24,054 bases of DNA, from contig WAQC01000026.1 of NCBI GenBank assembly GCA_015520425.1, positions 1 through 24,054 of the forward strand, read 5' to 3'. Positions 21,830 to 24,054 of this stretch are shown piece after piece. The first letter of the stretch is position 1. Every line of letters begins with the position of its first letter. The stretch is from Candidatus Pelearchaeum sp. Lineage in GTDB: Archaea; Thermoproteota; Nitrososphaeria_A; Caldarchaeales; Caldarchaeaceae. Position numbers and translations under genes: made by a program. Below the pieces are notes generated by a model that saw only the letters and a program-made list of their open reading frames with translations, ran no database searches and was not told where the DNA came from.

Positions 21830-21837
21830 CTTATATT
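21830..21837 (+). promoter_or_regulatory. TATA-like box before the PqqD-like gene
   Basis: CTTATATT lies about 30 nt before the ATG at 21866, supporting that start over the earlier ATG at 21827, which lies upstream of the box. Confidence 0.45.
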
Positions 21838-21865
21838 CTCGTATGAGGGGTTGAGGCGTCTAAAC

Positions 21866-22123
21866 ATGAGTGAAGAAAAGCGGCTGTCCAAGAAAGGTTG
21901 GGTTACGCAATCACCTGAGGGTGATTTGCTGCTGGTGAATGATAAGGGAACGGCGTATAAGGTTAGCGAGTCTGTTGTAGCTGTCTGGAACATCTTTGAG
22001 AACAAGACCGTTGAGGAGGTCGTTAGCGAGATTGCTTCGCAGGTAGATGTTGACGTTAACGAGCTGCGCGAGGCTATACAGCAGCTTGCTACCCAGCTTC
22101 AGGAAGCAGAACTCCTAGCATAA
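21866..22123 (+). CDS. PqqD-like peptide-binding protein (RRE domain)
   Basis: Starting at the ATG at 21866, the 85-residue protein has the PqqD/RRE layout: a beta hairpin (GWVTQSPEGDLLLVNDKGTA) followed by YKVSESVVAVWNIFENKTVE and a helical end (VDVNELREAIQQLATQLQEA). PqqD-like proteins bind precursor peptides and deliver them to a maturase, usually a radical SAM enzyme. No radical SAM gene or Cys-rich peptide is visible nearby, so this is an orphan copy. It could serve a distant pathway or act as a regulator. Confidence 0.82.
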   Translation: MSEEKRLSKKGWVTQSPEGDLLLVNDKGTAYKVSESVVAVWNIFENKTVEEVVSEIASQVDVDVNELREAIQQLATQLQEAELLA

Positions 22124-22153
22124 GGAAAATAGGTAAAGAGCCTAACATCCAAA

Positions 22154-22193
22154 CCCCCTGGCGTGGGCTGATGCAGCGCCAGCGCTGCACACC
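22154..22193. repeat. Hairpin-forming inverted repeat before the membrane regulator gene
   Basis: TGCAGCG (22172-22178) and CGCTGCA (22183-22189) are a perfect 7-bp inverted repeat with a CCAG loop, flanked by a second short pair TGGG and CCCA. It lies 13 bases before the start at 22202, so it may be an operator or an mRNA hairpin. By eye. Confidence 0.45.
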
Positions 22194-22201
22194 CAGCTAT
22201 A

Positions 22202-22681
22202 TTGTTTTCTGATACGCTTGTAACGGCGTCGGCGCATGGTAAAGGATATACGGCTCTAGTTCGTTTTCACCCTATAGCTTTGCGCGTTAAGAGGCTGTTT
22301 GACCTGGCTGTGGGCTGGGGCTTTGTGGTTTGGGGAGTGTTTGGCTTTTTGCCAGGCTTGATTCTAGGCCTGATAATCCTCATAGCTACTTACATGGAGG
22401 ATTATGAGGGGCATGATGTGCGGCGTGATGGTGTTTTGGGCGCTTTCTTCACCAGTAACGAGCTTAGGGTTGTTAGGTTGTTGATGAGCTCGCCTAGCGG
22501 CATGTCTGCCGCAGCTATAGCGCGTGAGCTGGGGATGGGTAGGATGACGGCGTGGCGTGTTCTCAATAGGCTGGCCAGCAGGGGCGTTGTGGTCAGAAGC
22601 GAGGGAGAAAACAAGAACATAACCTACAGACTGAACAGCGATGTGCGCGACGCGCTACTACTGCTCGCGAAGAAACACTAG
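22202..22681 (+). CDS. Membrane-anchored winged-helix transcription regulator
   Basis: This 159-residue protein has two membrane segments in its first half (about residues 33-66, with FDLAVGWGFVVWGVFGFLPG) followed by a soluble winged helix: LRVVRLLMSS, then MSAAAIARELGMGRMTAWRV (the helix-turn-helix) and LNRLASRGVVVRSEGENKNI (recognition helix and wing). A membrane-tethered regulator could sense envelope conditions. The start is TTG at 22202 and is uncertain, because no ATG or GTG is available before the membrane segment. Its 3' end is 1 base from the glycosyltransferase stop on the other strand. Confidence 0.75.
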   Translation: MFSDTLVTASAHGKGYTALVRFHPIALRVKRLFDLAVGWGFVVWGVFGFLPGLILGLIILIATYMEDYEGHDVRRDGVLGAFFTSNELRVVRLLMSSPSGMSAAAIARELGMGRMTAWRVLNRLASRGVVVRSEGENKNITYRLNSDVRDALLLLAKKH

Positions 22682-22682
22682 G

Positions 22683-23921
22683 CTATGTGTATAGTTTCTT
22701 GAGCCGTTGCAACAACCCCTCGGTGAGGTTCTGTAGCGTGAATTGCTGCGCTCTTGAGCGGGCGTTCTCAGACATCTTGTCATGTAGCTCCTGGTCTTCT
22801 GCGAGTCTTCTTATTGCCGCGGCCGCTCCCCTGTAGTCTTCTGGCCCCTTCACGTGGATTCCATCTATCCCGTCTCGCACAACCCAGCGCTGGCCTCCTA
22901 CCGCTGAGGTTACCACAGGCACGCCGCAATACATGAACTCCAGCTGCGTTATGCCCAGCGCCTCCATCCTACTCATGATTATGTTCAGGTAAGATTTCTT
23001 CATGAGCGCCACCTTCTCCTCGTCGTTTAGCCTGCCTACGTAGCTCAGGTTGTGAAGCCCCCTGCTCTCGCGCTGCACCTTCTCATGCTGGTTTGACGGC
23101 GCTCCAGCTATTACGAAGTGTATATCCCTCCTGTCTGTGAGTAGCTTGGCTGCTCTCACTACTGCGAGGGGGTTCTTCCGCTCTTCAATCGTCCCCACAT
23201 AGCTCACCAGCTTGACGTCGGTTGGTATGTTGTGTCGCTCAAGAATCTTCTCAGGCTCCCGCGCTGCGTTGTCTATGAACTCCGAGTCAACGCCGCCTGG
23301 GTAGAGGTGTATCTGCTCGCGCCGTGCTCCTAGTCTGAGCATGTCCTCCTCCTCAAGCGGTGTGGTGCAGAGGATTAGGTCTGCCGTCCTGAATATCTGG
23401 GGGAAGACGAGCCTGTTCCACGCCTCGCGGTAGCTCCGCTCAATCAAGCTATAGTGCGTCGGGTCAGGAGGCTGGTAGTGCGACATGTGGCAGAAGATTA
23501 CGGGCTTCTGAAGAAGCCCCTCCGCCATCAAAGCCCTAACCCAGAGGACAAACTTCGCCGCATCCTCAGGCCCGTTCCAGAGCGTGCTATGCGTTATCAT
23601 CACGTCAAACCCAATCTCCTCGTAGAGTCTCCGTAGAGCGTTGACGAAGTCGCGTAGCATGATGCGGCGCGGCGGCCACGTTGAATGATAACCATCAACC
23701 CTGATTACAGGAACTCCAAACTCAGTCTCGTTACTCCAGATGTAGCCCTTCACCGAGGTTGCTATAACCTTCGGCGAGATTACGGGCTTGTTATCATGAT
23801 AGGGGCTCGTCACAAGATATGACTTACATCCCTGCTTCTGGAGCTGCAACGCTAGGCGCTGGGCTACCAGCTCCTGCCCCTTCGTGAAGCTCGTCTGATA
23901 CATTATGTTGATTACCTTCAT
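22683..23921 (-). CDS. GT4-family glycosyltransferase (GT-B fold)
   Basis: This 412-residue glycosyltransferase has an N-terminal Rossmann half starting KVINIMYQTSFTKGQELVAQ and the GT4 C-terminal half: VSYVGTIEERKNPLAVVRAA (about residues 240-259), then SRMEALGITQLEFMYCGVPV (about residues 316-335) followed by VVTSAVGGQRWVVRDG. The glutamate in E.LG.T.LE is a nucleotide-sugar contact. The general layout resembles trehalose- and glucosylglycerate-type GT4 enzymes, but the acceptor cannot be read from sequence. The ATG overlaps the stop of the upstream gene (ATGA). Confidence 0.9.
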   Translation of the reverse strand: MKVINIMYQTSFTKGQELVAQRLALQLQKQGCKSYLVTSPYHDNKPVISPKVIATSVKGYIWSNETEFGVPVIRVDGYHSTWPPRRIMLRDFVNALRRLYEEIGFDVMITHSTLWNGPEDAAKFVLWVRALMAEGLLQKPVIFCHMSHYQPPDPTHYSLIERSYREAWNRLVFPQIFRTADLILCTTPLEEEDMLRLGARREQIHLYPGGVDSEFIDNAAREPEKILERHNIPTDVKLVSYVGTIEERKNPLAVVRAAKLLTDRRDIHFVIAGAPSNQHEKVQRESRGLHNLSYVGRLNDEEKVALMKKSYLNIIMSRMEALGITQLEFMYCGVPVVTSAVGGQRWVVRDGIDGIHVKGPEDYRGAAAAIRRLAEDQELHDKMSENARSRAQQFTLQNLTEGLLQRLKKLYT

Positions 23922-24054
23922 GAGACATGCATCTCTCTCAAGATTGACTCAACATCACGCGAGGTTTGGAGAGCTTCCAGGAAGCTCTCTCGCGCGTTGA
24001 ATGGTATTGTGTGCTTGGCCTCTAGGTTCTTGGGCGTCTCGCTGTGTATTATCC
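23918..24054 (-). CDS. Unidentified gene, 3' end only, coupled to the GT4 gene
   Basis: The frame is open from the right edge to a TGA at 23920-23918 that overlaps the GT4 ATG (ATGA), so it is a real translationally coupled upstream gene. Only the last 44 codons are in the window (for example IIHSETPKNLEAKHTIPFNA and a final helix EALQTSRDVESILREM). No family can be named from this piece. Confidence 0.6.
   Translation of the reverse strand, partial: IIHSETPKNLEAKHTIPFNARESFLEALQTSRDVESILREMHVS

Noticed and set aside
1..24054. CRISPR arrays, insertion sequences or rRNA genes
   Set aside because: No regularly spaced direct repeats, transposase-like frames or rRNA sequence were seen.

Overview
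The window looks like a chromosomal segment of a thermophilic archaeon, moderately GC-rich, probably from the Thermoproteota side of the archaeal tree. Three signs point to Archaea: many genes have a TATA-like box about 26-30 nt before a leaderless start codon; the single tRNA has no encoded CCA; and several families are typical archaeal ones, such as the ABC-ATPase/acetyltransferase fusion and the short EamA protein. I cannot name a genus from sequence alone.

Positions 1 to about 14,800 are a head-tail (Caudoviricetes/HK97-type) provirus or a remnant of one. On the minus strand, in transcription order from about 9363 down to the left edge, lie a small unknown protein, a minimal nucleotidyltransferase, the prohead protease, the HK97-fold major capsid protein, a gp6-like connector, a tail-terminator-like protein, a small Cys-containing protein, a subtilisin-like protease, the tail tube protein, the tail assembly chaperone with an apparent -1 frameshift extension, an HK97-gp10-like protein, and a TP901-type tape measure cut by the window edge. 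A small zinc-ribbon gene with its own promoter sits in reverse orientation before the tape measure. On the plus strand are the portal (divergent from the capsid genes, which is unusual), a four-helix membrane protein, and a membrane-anchored protein whose soluble part resembles small-terminase-like DNA-binding proteins. A minus-strand ABC-ATPase/GNAT fusion follows, then a plus-strand regulatory trio: a ribbon-helix-helix protein, a small basic protein and a ParB-family protein. An elaborate nested inverted repeat lies in front of the trio. No large terminase, integrase or replication gene is visible.

From 14,800 rightwards the genes look like ordinary host genes: a MaoC-type hydratase and a PaaK-like acyl-CoA ligase, convergent with a two-subunit B12-dependent acyl-CoA mutase. 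The large mutase subunit lacks the methylmalonyl-CoA-specific residues and has Gln in place of a nearly universal active-site His, so its substrate is probably not methylmalonyl-CoA. After these come a secreted/membrane-anchored TolB-type beta-propeller, a half-size EamA transporter, a small membrane protein, tRNA-Gly(TCC), a 4-oxalocrotonate tautomerase, a RidA protein, an orphan PqqD-like protein, a membrane-anchored winged-helix regulator, a GT4 glycosyltransferase and the 3' end of a gene translationally coupled to it.

The most unusual points are the frameshifted tail chaperone, the ABC-GNAT plus ParB module with its operators (a possible DNA-modification or packaging-control system), the altered mutase active site, the membrane-tethered small-terminase-like protein, and a subtilase embedded in the tail operon.
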